Source: Haloarcula halophila
GTDB taxonomy: Archaea > Halobacteriota > Halobacteria > Halobacteriales > Haloarculaceae
Direction: 5' to 3'
DNA: 64,000 bases
Assembly: GCF_029278565.1 (NCBI RefSeq)
Contig: NZ_CP119559.1
Location: 2,480,001-2,544,000, forward strand
Part shown: positions 43,057 to 51,597 of the stretch, piece after piece
How the letters are laid out: each line of letters opens with the position of its first letter
Numbering within the stretch: the stretch's first letter is position 1
Notes under the pieces: model-generated
What the model saw: only the letters and a program-made list of their open reading frames with translations
What the model was told of the DNA's origin: nothing
The model's database searches: none
Position numbers and translations under genes: made by a program

Positions 43057-44103
43057 ATGCACGTCAGTCGGGACCGGGTCAAGCGGGTGTTGCTGGCCAT
43101 CGTCCACGAGGTCAGAACCGAGAAGATCACGTTTCTCGCGGGATCGATCGCCTATCACGCCTTCCTCTCGATCCTCCCGCTGTTGTTGCTGTTGCTGGCG
43201 ATCATCCAGCAGACGCGGTCGATCGCCCTACGGGACTCGATCGTCCAGATCATGCAACTCGTATTGACGAGCCAGGCCAGCGACGTGATCCAGCAGGGGT
43301 TGGCACAGGCTGATACGTCGGTGTCGCTGCTCGGCGTCGCGATCCTCGTCTGGGGTGCCCTGCGGATCTTCCGCGGGCTCGACACCGCGTTCTCGGACAT
43401 CTACGAGACGGAGAGCGCGAACACGTTCGTCGACCAACTGGGCGACGGCCTGCTGTTGCTCGTGACCGTCGCGCTCGCGATCGTCGGCGCCAGCGTGCTG
43501 GGGGGTCTCTTCGCGGTCAGCGGCGACGGGCTGCTCGCGGGGGTGCTCCGACGTGCCGTCACGGCCGCCGGACTCTTTCTGGTCTTCTATCCGATGTACT
43601 ACATCTTCCCGGACGCGGACTGCTCGTTCGCCGAGGTGGTCCCGGGGACGGCCTTCGCCGCCGTCGGGATCGCCGTCGCACAGGTCGTGTTCACCGCGTT
43701 CAAGTCCGGCAGCGCCGGCGGGAACCTCGTCGCGAGCATCCTCGTGTTGCTCACCTGGCTCTACGTCGTCGGACTGGTGATCCTGCTGGGGGTCGTGATC
43801 AACGCCGTCCTCTCGAACCGCTCGAAGGACGTCGACATCGAACCGGTCATCGGCGGGGTTCCGCGGCGAAAGGGCTCGACGGAGGCGGCGGTCGACCGGG
43901 GGACGCTGCTGGCGGAGCTAGACACCCTCTCCGAACGGCTCCGCCAACCCGGCGAGCCCGTCCGGATCGAGGTCGACGGCCGGACCGTCGTGCTCGAACG
44001 GCCACAGGCAGCACACGTCGACCGCACCAGCGCCGTCTTCGGGCTGGATAGCTCGGTGGGCCTGACGCTGCGGTGGTGGCCCGACACCGACGGCACAGAG
44101 TGA
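43057..44103 (+). CDS. YihY/BrkB-like membrane protein
   Basis: A 348-residue protein with six predicted helices of the YihY/virulence factor BrkB family: FLAGSIAYHAFLSILPLLLLLL near the start, then GVAILVWGALRIFRGLDTAFSDIYE and FLVFYPMYYIFPDADCSFAEVVPGTAFAAVG, then ASILVLLTWLYVVGLVILLGVVINAVLSNRSKD. The C-terminal 80 residues are hydrophilic and family-specific to haloarchaea. The biochemical function of the family is unknown. ATG at 43057 is the family start. Followed by a strong hairpin terminator. Confidence 0.88.
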   Translation: MHVSRDRVKRVLLAIVHEVRTEKITFLAGSIAYHAFLSILPLLLLLLAIIQQTRSIALRDSIVQIMQLVLTSQASDVIQQGLAQADTSVSLLGVAILVWGALRIFRGLDTAFSDIYETESANTFVDQLGDGLLLLVTVALAIVGASVLGGLFAVSGDGLLAGVLRRAVTAAGLFLVFYPMYYIFPDADCSFAEVVPGTAFAAVGIAVAQVVFTAFKSGSAGGNLVASILVLLTWLYVVGLVILLGVVINAVLSNRSKDVDIEPVIGGVPRRKGSTEAAVDRGTLLAELDTLSERLRQPGEPVRIEVDGRTVVLERPQAAHVDRTSAVFGLDSSVGLTLRWWPDTDGTE

Positions 44104-44105
44104 GC

Positions 44106-44142
44106 CGCGTTCGCCGAACCAGCGAACGCGCCTCCCCTTTTT
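44106..44142 (+). terminator. Hairpin plus T-run terminator
   Basis: A perfect 9-bp stem, CGCGTTCGC (44106-44114) with GCGAACGCG (44122-44130), a 7-base loop, then a T5 run at 44138-44142, just after the YihY-like gene. This looks like a classical intrinsic terminator. Hairpins are not essential for archaeal termination, so the T-run may be the working part. Confidence 0.65.
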
Positions 44143-44168
44143 ACTGACGGGCGGCAGTACGGGCGAGC

Positions 44169-44519
44169 GTGGCCGGTGACTGTGACCCCGCCGACGTGTT
44201 CGCCCTCCTCGACGACGAGTACGCGCGCTCGCTGCTCGCCGCCACGAGTCACGAACCCATGACAGCACCCCAACTCAGCGACCAGTGTGAGATGTCCCTC
44301 TCGACGGTGTACCGACGGCTCGACCAGCTCGAAACCTGTGGCCTCGTCGTCGCCGAGACGATCCCCGACCCGGACGGCGACCACACCAAGACCTACGAGG
44401 CCCACCTCGACGAACTCCTCGTCAGCTTGGAGGACGGGGAGTTCGCGGTCAGCCTCTCGACGGCTTCGACGACCGCGGAGTTCGCCGACGCCTTCACCGA
44501 CCTCTGGGAGGGGCTGTGA
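44169..44519 (+). CDS. Winged-helix (ArsR-like) transcriptional regulator (116 aa)
   Basis: A 116-residue DNA-binding protein: VFALLDDEYARSLLAATSHEPMTAPQLSD is followed by the recognition helix MSLSTVYRRLDQL and a wing (DPDGDHTKTYEAHLDEL). Cytoplasmic. It starts with GTG at 44169 and overlaps the next gene (GTGATG junction), so it probably acts with it. Haloarchaeal winged-helix genes paired with a small membrane gene of the DUF7521 type are frequent. Target genes are unknown; autoregulation is plausible. Confidence 0.8.
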   Translation: MAGDCDPADVFALLDDEYARSLLAATSHEPMTAPQLSDQCEMSLSTVYRRLDQLETCGLVVAETIPDPDGDHTKTYEAHLDELLVSLEDGEFAVSLSTASTTAEFADAFTDLWEGL

Positions 44520-44821
44520 TGCAGGTGGCTGGTATCCCGACCGACGTCTGGTGGCTCTTCGGCCGTGGGCTGATGGCGCTGTCGCTGGTGGTCGGGCTCG
44601 GTATCTTCGGACTCGCGTTCTACGGCTACCGCCGCAACGACAGCCGCTCGATGCTGTTTCTCGGGAGTGGTATCGTGACGCTGACCGTCTTGAGTTGGGC
44701 TGGGACGGTCTTCAGCGCACGGTACGTCGCCCCCGCTGTCATCCCAACTGTCAGCAGTCTGTTCGACCTCGCCGGGATGGCGATGATACTGTACGCGATT
44801 GTCCTGGCTCGCAGAGAATAG
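44519..44821 (+). CDS. DUF7521-like small membrane protein (100 aa)
   Basis: A 100-residue protein with three hydrophobic helices: LMALSLVVGLGIFGLAFYGY, MLFLGSGIVTLTVLSWAGTVF and SSLFDLAGMAMILYAIVLA. It follows and overlaps the winged-helix regulator. The pair (small regulator plus this protein) recurs in haloarchaea, recalled under DUF7521. The start may be the GTG at 44516 or the ATG at 44519. It may act as a membrane signal input for the regulator, but this is speculation. Confidence 0.7.
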   Translation: MQVAGIPTDVWWLFGRGLMALSLVVGLGIFGLAFYGYRRNDSRSMLFLGSGIVTLTVLSWAGTVFSARYVAPAVIPTVSSLFDLAGMAMILYAIVLARRE

Positions 44822-44866
44822 CCTGCCGTCAACACGCCCCGAATCCGCCCGGTATCGAACCGTTGT

Positions 44867-46273
44867 TCAGTCCCCGAACGGACCGCCGGGACCGCCCATG
44901 CCGCCCATACCGCCACCGCCGCCACCGCCGCCCTGTTGCATCTGTTTCATCATCCGTTCCATGTCGCCGTCGCCCATCCCCTGGAACTGCTTGAGCATCT
45001 GTTCCATCTGGCGGTGTTGGTCGAGCAGTTCGCGCACCCGCTCTTCGGGCTTGCCCGATCCCCGAGCGATGCGTTCGGTCCGGGACTGGCCGACGACGCG
45101 GGGGTTCTCCATCTCCGCTTCGGTCATCGAGTCCATGATGACGTCGAAGTCCTGCATCCGCTCCTGGGTCACGTCCATCGCGTCGTCCGGGAGCTGGTCC
45201 ATGAGCCCCCCGCCCAGGCCCGGGATCATGTCCATCACCTGGTCCAGCGGCCCCATGTTGTTCATCGTCTGCATCTGCTTGCGCATGTCCTTGAGGGTGA
45301 ACGCACCCTCCATCATGTCCTCGGGGTCCCAGTCCTCTTCCTCCTCGCCCGTCTCCTCCATCGCCCGCTCGACGCGCTCGGTGAGTTGCTTCAGGTCGCC
45401 CATCCCCAGCAGCCGGGAGATGAATCCGGAGGGCTCGAAGCGCTCGATGTCCTTGACCGTCTCCCCCGAGCCGAGGAAGGCGATGGTCGAGTCGGTCTCG
45501 TTGACCGCGGCGAGCGCGCCCCCACCTTTGGCCGTCCCGTCGAGTTTGGTGATGACGACGCCGTCGATGCCGATCGAGGCCTCGAAATCGGCCGCCTGGC
45601 TCTTGGCGCTTTGCCCCATCGCCGCGTCCAGGACGAGCAGGTTCCGGTCCGGGTTCACCGCCTGCTCGATACGCTCGATCTGGTCGATCAGCTCCTGGTT
45701 GAGCCCGTCACGACCGGCCGTGTCGACGATGCGGACGTCGGCGTCTTTCGTCGCTTCCAGACCCTCCCGGGCGATCGTCACGGGGTCGTCCTCGTCGGGG
45801 TCGCCGTAGAAGTCGACCTCGGCGCGGTCGGCCATCTCCTTCGATTGGTCGTAGGCACCGGGGCGGTCGGTGTCGGTCTGGATGATCGCCGGGCGCAACC
45901 CCTTCGTCGAGAACCACCACGCCATCTTGGCGGCGGTGGTCGTCTTCCCCGACCCGTAGAGGCCGGCGAGCATGATCGTCTGCTCTTCGAGTGGGAGGTC
46001 CGTCGACTCCCCGACCATCTCGACCAGTTCCTCGTAGACGATCCGCAGGACCCAGTCCCGTGGTGTCGTGCCGGCCGGCGGCTCCTCGTCTAACGCACGG
46101 GTCTCGATGTTGTCCGAGAGTTCTTGGACGAGGCTCACGTCGACGTCGGCCTGGAGCAGCGACCGCTGGATCTCCTTGACGATGTCCTCGATGTCCTCCT
46201 CGGAGAGCCGTGACTTCCCCCGGAGGTCGTCTAACGTCCCCCTGAGTGAACTGCCGAGATTATCGAGTACCAT
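44867..46273 (-). CDS. srp54: Signal recognition particle SRP54
   Basis: A 468-residue GTPase. N domain at 1-90, then G domain with P-loop [15 protein letters not shown], the [11 protein letters not shown] box, [25 protein letters not shown] and [13 protein letters not shown]. The Met-rich M domain follows ([36 protein letters not shown]) and a Gly-rich tail ends the protein. It binds signal sequences and 7S RNA and pairs with FtsY (encoded at 23010-24245) at the membrane. Its stop is about 45 bases from the end of the convergent DUF7521-like gene. The 7S RNA gene itself was not seen in this window. Confidence 0.97.
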   Translation of the reverse strand: MVLDNLGSSLRGTLDDLRGKSRLSEEDIEDIVKEIQRSLLQADVDVSLVQELSDNIETRALDEEPPAGTTPRDWVLRIVYEELVEMVGESTDLPLEEQTIMLAGLYGSGKTTTAAKMAWWFSTKGLRPAIIQTDTDRPGAYDQSKEMADRAEVDFYGDPDEDDPVTIAREGLEATKDADVRIVDTAGRDGLNQELIDQIERIEQAVNPDRNLLVLDAAMGQSAKSQAADFEASIGIDGVVITKLDGTAKGGGALAAVNETDSTIAFLGSGETVKDIERFEPSGFISRLLGMGDLKQLTERVERAMEETGEEEEDWDPEDMMEGAFTLKDMRKQMQTMNNMGPLDQVMDMIPGLGGGLMDQLPDDAMDVTQERMQDFDVIMDSMTEAEMENPRVVGQSRTERIARGSGKPEERVRELLDQHRQMEQMLKQFQGMGDGDMERMMKQMQQGGGGGGGGMGGMGGPGGPFGD

Positions 46274-46380
46274 TGTTATCCCGAGGTACGCAACCGCACC
46301 GGTAAAGGCTTGTTGTCACACCGTGACGAACCGAACTCGGTTTCCGAAGGCTCAAGCCCCCGAACCGACCAGCGGGGGAC

Positions 46381-47292
46381 ATGGACGCGGCCGCCGGTCG
46401 GTTCGTGTATCTGCTGGGGATGCTCGCGGTGGGCGTCGGCGCCCGCTCCCTCGGGCTCCTCGACGAGCACCGGCGCGACCGGCTCAACGCTCTCGCCTTC
46501 TACGTCGTCCTCCCGTCGCTGATCTTCGTCTCGACGTACGACCGGGCGCTGGCGACGCTGTTGTCGCCGGAACTCGTCTTCGGCGTCTTCGTCGTCCTCT
46601 TTGCCACCGTCGGTCTGGCCTGGCTGATCCACCGCCGGCGGAGCCGGACCGATCGCCGCGGGGTCGCGGTCGTCCAGTCGTACCACTCGAACCTGGGGTA
46701 TCTGGGGCTGCCCCTCGTCGCCGCGACCTTCGGCCCCGACGCCACCGCGACCGCCGGCCTCCTGCTCGGCCTCGTCACGCTCACACAGGTGCCCGTCACG
46801 GTCTGGGTGCTGGTCACCGTCGCCGACGCGGAGGTGTCGGTACTCGATCAGGTGCGCGAACTGGTCACCAACCCCGTGCTGATCGCCCTGGCGCTCGGTA
46901 TCGTCGTCGCGTGGTTCGGTCTCGGCGTTCCCGCCGCCGTCGTGACGCCCCTCTCGCTCGTGGGCGAGCTAGCGCTGCCGGTCGCGCTGATCCTCGTCGG
47001 CTCGGCACTGGAACTCGACCAGTCCATCGTCGACCCAACGGCGACGGCGAGCGTCGTCGCGCTCAAACTCTGTTGGATGCCCCTTGCGGCCTGGCTCACC
47101 TTCTCGACGCTGGGGGTCGATTCGGCCGTCTTCACTGCGAGCGTCTTCATGCTGGGGATGCCCACGGCCGTCTCGACGTTCGTCTACGCGACGGAACTGG
47201 GCGGGGACGCCGAGTTCGCCTCGCTGAACGTCTTCGCGACGACGCTTGCCTCGGTCGGAACCTCGTTCGTCCTCATCCTCCTGCTGGGGTGA
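46381..47292 (+). CDS. AEC-family transporter (auxin efflux carrier type)
   Basis: A 303-residue membrane protein with about ten helices. The first helices (FVYLLGMLAVGVGARSLGLLDE, LNALAFYVVLPSLIFVSTYDRAL) and the middle YHSNLGYLGLPLVAATFG follow the AEC pattern, with a kinked helix at LPSLIF. Family members export organic anions such as malate or auxin-like acids; no substrate can be predicted. The start MDAAAGRFVYLL at 46381 is well placed. Divergent from srp54 with a 107-base gap. Confidence 0.88.
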   Translation: MDAAAGRFVYLLGMLAVGVGARSLGLLDEHRRDRLNALAFYVVLPSLIFVSTYDRALATLLSPELVFGVFVVLFATVGLAWLIHRRRSRTDRRGVAVVQSYHSNLGYLGLPLVAATFGPDATATAGLLLGLVTLTQVPVTVWVLVTVADAEVSVLDQVRELVTNPVLIALALGIVVAWFGLGVPAAVVTPLSLVGELALPVALILVGSALELDQSIVDPTATASVVALKLCWMPLAAWLTFSTLGVDSAVFTASVFMLGMPTAVSTFVYATELGGDAEFASLNVFATTLASVGTSFVLILLLG

Positions 47293-47334
47293 TCGTGGGG
47301 GAACTGGTTTCTCCCGGGCGACGCAAACCCAGCT

Positions 47335-47709
47335 ATGGCCTACCACACGCTCGATCCCGATGCCTTGCCCGAGACCGACGACTACCCCTGTGACCGGCGG
47401 GGGCTCTCCGACGCCGCCGAGTTACACGCCTTGCACGCCGCAACCTACGCCATGGACCCAGGCGAGCAGTTGCCCCGGACGTATCACTACCACGAGCAAC
47501 GCGAAGAGCTGTTCTACGTCCTCGACGGGACGCTTCACGTCGAGACACCCGACGGGGAGTTCGTCGTCCCCGCCGACCAGGTATTCGTCGCCGAGCCGGA
47601 GAGCGCCCACCGGGCGTACAACCCCGCGGACGCCGACGGTCCAGTCCGGGTGCTGGGCGTCGGCGCCCCCAAGACCGACATCGCATTCCCCTACGACCCC
47701 GACGAGTGA
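47335..47709 (+). CDS. Cupin-domain protein
   Basis: A 124-residue single-domain cupin. Motif 1 reads HYHEQREELFYVLDGTLHVE (H-x-H-x3-4-E then G), with the metal-binding pattern, and motif 2 reads FVAEPESAHRAYNP (second His region). It may bind a metal and a small molecule, or protect it. No catalytic partner is named by context: it stands between the AEC gene and the KDPG-type aldolase. Cytoplasmic. The gene starts at 47335 (MAYHTLDPDALP). Confidence 0.85.
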   Translation: MAYHTLDPDALPETDDYPCDRRGLSDAAELHALHAATYAMDPGEQLPRTYHYHEQREELFYVLDGTLHVETPDGEFVVPADQVFVAEPESAHRAYNPADADGPVRVLGVGAPKTDIAFPYDPDE

Positions 47710-47765
47710 CGCGCCTGTGACTCGATGAGAGTAGGTTTTTGCCCCCTCCCTGCGCACCCGCAGCT

Positions 47766-48416
47766 ATGACGAGCAAACAGGAGACCCAGCAGCGACTCAT
47801 CGACAGCGGCGTCACAGCCGTCCTCCGTGGCATCCCCGAGGACCAGATGGTCGACGTAGCGACGGCGATCCACGAGGGCGGGGTCACCGCGCTCGAACTC
47901 ACCGCCGACGCCAAGCGGTGTTCGGACATGATCGCCGCCGTCGACAAGGAACTGGACGACACGGACGCCGTCATCGGTGCCGGCACCGTCATGGACGCTG
48001 CCGCGGCCCGCAACGTCATCGAGGCCGGCGCGGAGTTCGTCCTGGCCCCGAACCTCAACGAGGACGTCATCGACGTCTGCAACCGCGAGGGGGTCGTCTG
48101 TATCCCCGGCGTGATGACGCCGACCGAGGCCGCCCAGGCGATGGAGGCCGGTGCGGACATCCTGAAGATGTTCCCCGCCTCGACGGTGGGGCCGGGTCAC
48201 ATCGGCGCGCTCCAGGGACCGCTCGGCGACGTGCCGATCATGCCCACCGGCGGCGTCTCGACGGACAACGTCGCGGACTACTTCGACGCCGGCGCGGTCG
48301 CGGTCGGGGCCGGCTCGGCGCTGGTCGACTACGAGGCCATCGAGAACGACGACATGGACGGCGTCCGCGAGAGCGCCGCCGCGTTCGTCGAGGCCGTCGA
48401 GGCCGCCCGCGAGTAG
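47766..48416 (+). CDS. KDPG/KHG-type aldolase
   Basis: A 216-residue class I aldolase of the KDPG/KHG family. It begins TQQRLIDSGVTAVLRGIPEDQ and has EGGVTALELT, IGAGTVMDAAAAR, FVLAPNLNEDVI and CIPGVMTPTEAAQAMEAGADILKMFPAS, where Lys in LKMFPAS is the Schiff-base lysine. It ends with MPTGGVSTDNV. It splits 2-keto-3-deoxy-6-phosphogluconate (or 4-hydroxy-2-oxoglutarate) to pyruvate plus an aldehyde. In haloarchaea the modified Entner-Doudoroff pathway often uses such an enzyme. ATG at 47766 is preferred over the longer frame from 47739. Preceded by a T-run (47736-47740). Confidence 0.9.
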   Translation: MTSKQETQQRLIDSGVTAVLRGIPEDQMVDVATAIHEGGVTALELTADAKRCSDMIAAVDKELDDTDAVIGAGTVMDAAAARNVIEAGAEFVLAPNLNEDVIDVCNREGVVCIPGVMTPTEAAQAMEAGADILKMFPASTVGPGHIGALQGPLGDVPIMPTGGVSTDNVADYFDAGAVAVGAGSALVDYEAIENDDMDGVRESAAAFVEAVEAARE

Positions 48417-48459
48417 GGAACCCGAATTCTGAAGAAACCCCGCTGCCAACGCTCCCTCA

Positions 48460-49764
48460 ATGCACGTAAGCATCGTCGGCAGCGGCTACGTCGGGACGAC
48501 GGTCGCGGCCTGTCTCGCGGACTTCGGCCACGAGGTCACGAACGTCGACATCGACGAGGGGATCGTCGCCGCCATCAACGACGGCGAGTCGCCGATCCAC
48601 GAACCGGGGCTGGACGAACTCGTAGCCGAACACGGCGGCGACCGCCTGCAAGCGACGACCGACTACGGCGTCGTCCCGGAGACGGACCTGACGATGCTCG
48701 CGCTCCCGACCCCCTCGAACGAGGACGGGAGCATCGACCTCGCCTACATGGAGGCCGGCGCGGAATCCGTCGGCAAGGCTCTGGCCGCCGCCGAGACCGG
48801 CGACGACCCCCACCTCGTCGTCACCAAGTCGACGGTGATCCCGACGACGACCGAACGGCGGCTCGCGCCGGCGATCGCCGACGCGGGCCTCGAACGCGGT
48901 ACCGACTTCCTGGTCGCCTCGAACCCCGAGTTCCAGCGGGAGGGAACTGCCGTCGAGGACTTTCGCAACCCCGACAAACTCGTCTTCGGCGCCGACGACG
49001 ACCGCGCGTTCGCAACCTTACGGGATCTGTACGCGCCGCTGGTCGCGGCTGCCGACGACGAGGTCCCCGTCGTCGAGACCGGCATCGCCGAGGCCGAGAT
49101 GATCAAGTACGCCAACAACACGTTCCTCGCGAGCAAGGTCAGCCTCATCAACGACATCGGGAACATCTGCAAGGTGTTCGGCGTCGACGCCTACGAGGTC
49201 GCCGAGGCGATCGGGCTGGACGACCGCATCGGCGAACAGTTCCTCCGCAGCGGCGTGGGGTGGGGGGGTAGCTGCTTCCCGAAAGACACGGATGCGATTA
49301 TCGCTGCGGCCCGCGAACGCGGCTACGACCCGGTCGTCCTCTCGGCGGCAGTCGAGCTGAACGACGCCCAGCCCGGCCGACTCCTCTCCTTGCTCGACGA
49401 CCACGTCGACGTCTCGGGCAAGCGCGTGGCCGTTCTGGGACTGGCGTTCAAACCTGGAACCGACGATATCCGGAACACGCGGGCGGTCCCGATCATCGAG
49501 GGCCTTCTGGAGCGGGGTGCCGACGTGGTCGCCTACGATCCCGTCGCCACCGAGAACATGCGCGAACGGTATCCGGACATCGAGTACGCCGACTCGGCGG
49601 CAGCGGCACTGGAGGGGGCTTCGGGCGCGGTCGTCGTCACCGACTGGGACGAGTTCGCGGCGCTGGACGACGAGTTCGACGCGATGGCCGATCCCGTCGT
49701 CGTCGACGGCCGACGGATCGTCGAACCCCGTGACGGCATCACCTACGAAGGGCTGACCTGGTAG
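48460..49764 (+). CDS. UDP-glucose/nucleotide-sugar 6-dehydrogenase
   Basis: A 434-residue protein of the UDP-glucose/GDP-mannose dehydrogenase family. It starts with the Rossmann motif [21 protein letters not shown], has [14 protein letters not shown] and [18 protein letters not shown], and carries the catalytic Cys in [13 protein letters not shown]. The C-terminal domain includes [20 protein letters not shown]. It oxidises the 6-hydroxymethyl of a UDP-sugar to a uronate with NAD+. In Haloferax, AglM does this for the S-layer glycan; whether this is AglM itself is not decided here. Preceded by the aldolase gene (43-base gap). Cytoplasmic. Confidence 0.92.
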   Translation: MHVSIVGSGYVGTTVAACLADFGHEVTNVDIDEGIVAAINDGESPIHEPGLDELVAEHGGDRLQATTDYGVVPETDLTMLALPTPSNEDGSIDLAYMEAGAESVGKALAAAETGDDPHLVVTKSTVIPTTTERRLAPAIADAGLERGTDFLVASNPEFQREGTAVEDFRNPDKLVFGADDDRAFATLRDLYAPLVAAADDEVPVVETGIAEAEMIKYANNTFLASKVSLINDIGNICKVFGVDAYEVAEAIGLDDRIGEQFLRSGVGWGGSCFPKDTDAIIAAARERGYDPVVLSAAVELNDAQPGRLLSLLDDHVDVSGKRVAVLGLAFKPGTDDIRNTRAVPIIEGLLERGADVVAYDPVATENMRERYPDIEYADSAAAALEGASGAVVVTDWDEFAALDDEFDAMADPVVVDGRRIVEPRDGITYEGLTW

Positions 49765-49773
49765 CTGAGGGAT

Positions 49774-50280
49774 TCACGCCGTCGAGGCGTGCTCACGGCT
49801 CGCCGAGACGTACCGGTCGAGCAGGAAGACCGCGACTGCGACGCTCACCGCGACGACCGTGACACGGCTATCGGACGTGACGTAGAGGCTCGGCGTCGGC
49901 GGTCGCCAGTAGATCGGATACAGCCAGAAGTTGCTCCGTCCGTCGGCGAACACCCGAAGCCCGTCGACGACGAGCGCGCTGGTGCCACCGAACAGCAACG
50001 CGGCGTACGCACGACGACGTAATCTATCGCCGAACAGCAGGCTGATCGCCGCTCCGATGACGAGCACGCCGGCCAGCGAACTGATCGGCGACCAGGTGAA
50101 ACCGTGGCCGATCGCCTGCTCGACCGTCTTCGAATCGAGGACGATGGCTATCTTACTCAGATCGGGAATCGCGGCCCCGCCCATCGCGACGGGAACCCAG
50201 CGCCGGTCGAACTCGACGCGCCAGCCCGCGATCGTGAGGAGCACGTACGGAACGAGGACGTGCGTGAGCAACTCAGCCAT
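49774..50280 (-). CDS. YdjM-like membrane protein (metal-dependent hydrolase family)
   Basis: A 168-residue membrane protein. It opens MAELLTHVLVPYVLLTIAGW, with the conserved H in ELLTHV, then has the segment GGAAIPDLSKIAIVL (P-D-x-D/S type) and a later helical part. This recalls the YdjM/LexA-binding inner membrane hydrolase family, often annotated metal-dependent hydrolase. True hydrolase activity is unproven. It is co-transcribed with, and overlaps by 8 bases, the upstream membrane gene on the same strand. Confidence 0.7.
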   Translation of the reverse strand: MAELLTHVLVPYVLLTIAGWRVEFDRRWVPVAMGGAAIPDLSKIAIVLDSKTVEQAIGHGFTWSPISSLAGVLVIGAAISLLFGDRLRRRAYAALLFGGTSALVVDGLRVFADGRSNFWLYPIYWRPPTPSLYVTSDSRVTVVAVSVAVAVFLLDRYVSASREHASTA

Positions 50281-50776
50281 CGCTGTCCTCCCTGGGGACG
50301 AACGCCCACTGGGACAACTCCGGCCGCCAGCGCCGGAAGAAGGCCACGAGGACCAGCACGGCACCGACCGCCGAGGTGGCGTACTTGACGGTGGCCGACG
50401 AACCCACGGGGTTGACGACGACGACGTTCGTGGCTTCGATCGTCTGTCCGGGTCCGAGCGTCCCGTACACCTGTACGGTCCCGCCTGGCTCGACAGCGGC
50501 GTCGAACTCGGTCACGGAGAGTTCGAGCGTCCCTTCCGTCGTTTCGAGTCGAATCACCGCTGTCCCGTTGGCCGGATCGACTGTCCGAACAGTTCCCCAC
50601 AGGAGCGTCGTCTCGCCGACGAACTGCTCGTAGTCGGCAGCGATGTCGTCACCACGCGGATACGGCCAGTGTTGCTCCGACTGCGGTCGGTCCATTCCCG
50701 CGTGCAGTCCCATCCCGAACACCAGCCCGACGAGGACTACGATCGCTACGACACGACGAGGGGTCGTCCACTCCAC
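50273..50776 (-). CDS. Hypothetical envelope protein with N- and C-terminal helices (167 aa)
   Basis: A 167-residue protein: an N-terminal membrane anchor or signal (PRRVVAIVVLVGLVFGMGLHAG), a strand-rich middle with an OB-like flavour (YEQFVGETTLLWGTVRTVDP, then VEPGGTVQVYGTLGPGQ), and a second membrane helix near the end (AVGAVLVLVAFFRRW). The central part is probably outside the cell. Family not recognised. It precedes the YdjM-like gene with an 8-base overlap, so the two may form a membrane unit. Confidence 0.6.
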   Translation of the reverse strand: MEWTTPRRVVAIVVLVGLVFGMGLHAGMDRPQSEQHWPYPRGDDIAADYEQFVGETTLLWGTVRTVDPANGTAVIRLETTEGTLELSVTEFDAAVEPGGTVQVYGTLGPGQTIEATNVVVVNPVGSSATVKYATSAVGAVLVLVAFFRRWRPELSQWAFVPREDSDG

Positions 50777-50850
50777 GGCGAGAGGTGAACGCGGTCCCGA
50801 TTAGCTGTTACGCTCTGGCGGCCGTCCGTCACTCCCGCTGTTTCGGAAGG

Positions 50851-50861
50851 ATTAAAAATAT
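50851..50861 (+). promoter_or_regulatory. TATA-like box before tRNA-Pro
   Basis: The sequence ATTAAAAATAT lies about 30-40 bases before the tRNA 5' end at 50891. Its A/T content and location match an archaeal tRNA promoter. Confidence 0.5.
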
Positions 50862-50890
50862 CACCGCCGTCGGTCTAGTTGCTATCGCAC

Positions 50891-50963
50891 GGGCCGGTGG
50901 GGTAGCCTGGTATCCTTCGGCCTTCGGGTGGCCGTAACCGCGATTCGAATTCGCGCCGGCCCA
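50891..50963 (+). tRNA. tRNA-Pro (anticodon CGG)
   Basis: A cloverleaf can be drawn by eye: acceptor stem GGGCCGG (50891-50897) with CCGGCCC (50956-50962), then discriminator A. The anticodon arm is CGGCC, loop TTCGGGT, GGCCG, giving anticodon CGG for the proline codon CCG. The T arm is CGCGA-TTCGAAT-TCGCG. The D-arm contains the GG pair. No intron, and CCA is not encoded apart from the discriminator A. No duplicated 3' end was seen nearby that would suggest an integration site. Confidence 0.93.
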
Positions 50964-51132
50964 TTTTCATCCTACTTCGCACCGACGAGTGTCGCAAGGA
51001 GCCCGTAGTAGCGTATCAATGTCGGCGACGAGGATTCAGTTTCCCAACACACGAGCGGTCTATCTGTCGGTAACAGTGTGTTGAGCATCCGCTGCCGGTG
51101 TCTCGATAAAAAACGGAAAAGCAGCGAGTCAG

Positions 51133-51597
51133 TTATGCTTCGGGACCGGAGTCCTGGCCGAGCGTGGCCGAGGAGTCGCCTTCAGCGGACTCATAGATAA
51201 CTCGGATATCATAGGTTCCGTCCGGAGCGGCCGAGGCAGGACCAGTACCGTCGATAGTAATTCCTTGGCCAGCACTGACTTCAGTGCCACCACCACCGAA
51301 ATTACTCCATTGCAAATTCGCGTTGGTAGCGCTACCCGAAAGCCGTCCACGGATGTACAGTTCGTCTCCGTTAATCGTGTCACCGCCGTCGTGGGTAACA
51401 CTCAACGAGTTAGGGCTTCCAGTCTCGTAGTCGAACGAGAAGCTGGCCTGTGGCGTGGCGTTCTGTGTCTGGTCCCCGAGCCCGAGGACGAACGATGCGA
51501 TTACTGCAGCGAGGATGACCGTGATCGCGACCATCAGGATGACGCCGATAACCGGCGAAACGGCATCATCGTCGTTGAACAGTTGCTTCAGATCCAT
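51133..51597 (-). CDS. Type IV pilin-like protein
   Basis: A 154-residue archaeal type IV pilin. After a short charged leader (MDLKQLFNDDDAVSP) comes the long hydrophobic helix VIGVILMVAITVILAAVIASFVLGLG, the class III signal that PibD/FlaK-type peptidase cleaves before the helix. The C-terminal part is a strand-rich, acidic, Gly/Ser-rich head (ASFSFDYETGSPNSLSVTH). It would form adhesion pili or a related filament. No pilin assembly genes adjoin, which is common for dispersed haloarchaeal pilins. A TATA box lies 24-33 bases before the ATG at 51597, consistent with a leaderless mRNA. The longer upstream frame is not supported. Confidence 0.9.
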   Translation of the reverse strand: MDLKQLFNDDDAVSPVIGVILMVAITVILAAVIASFVLGLGDQTQNATPQASFSFDYETGSPNSLSVTHDGGDTINGDELYIRGRLSGSATNANLQWSNFGGGGTEVSAGQGITIDGTGPASAAPDGTYDIRVIYESAEGDSSATLGQDSGPEA

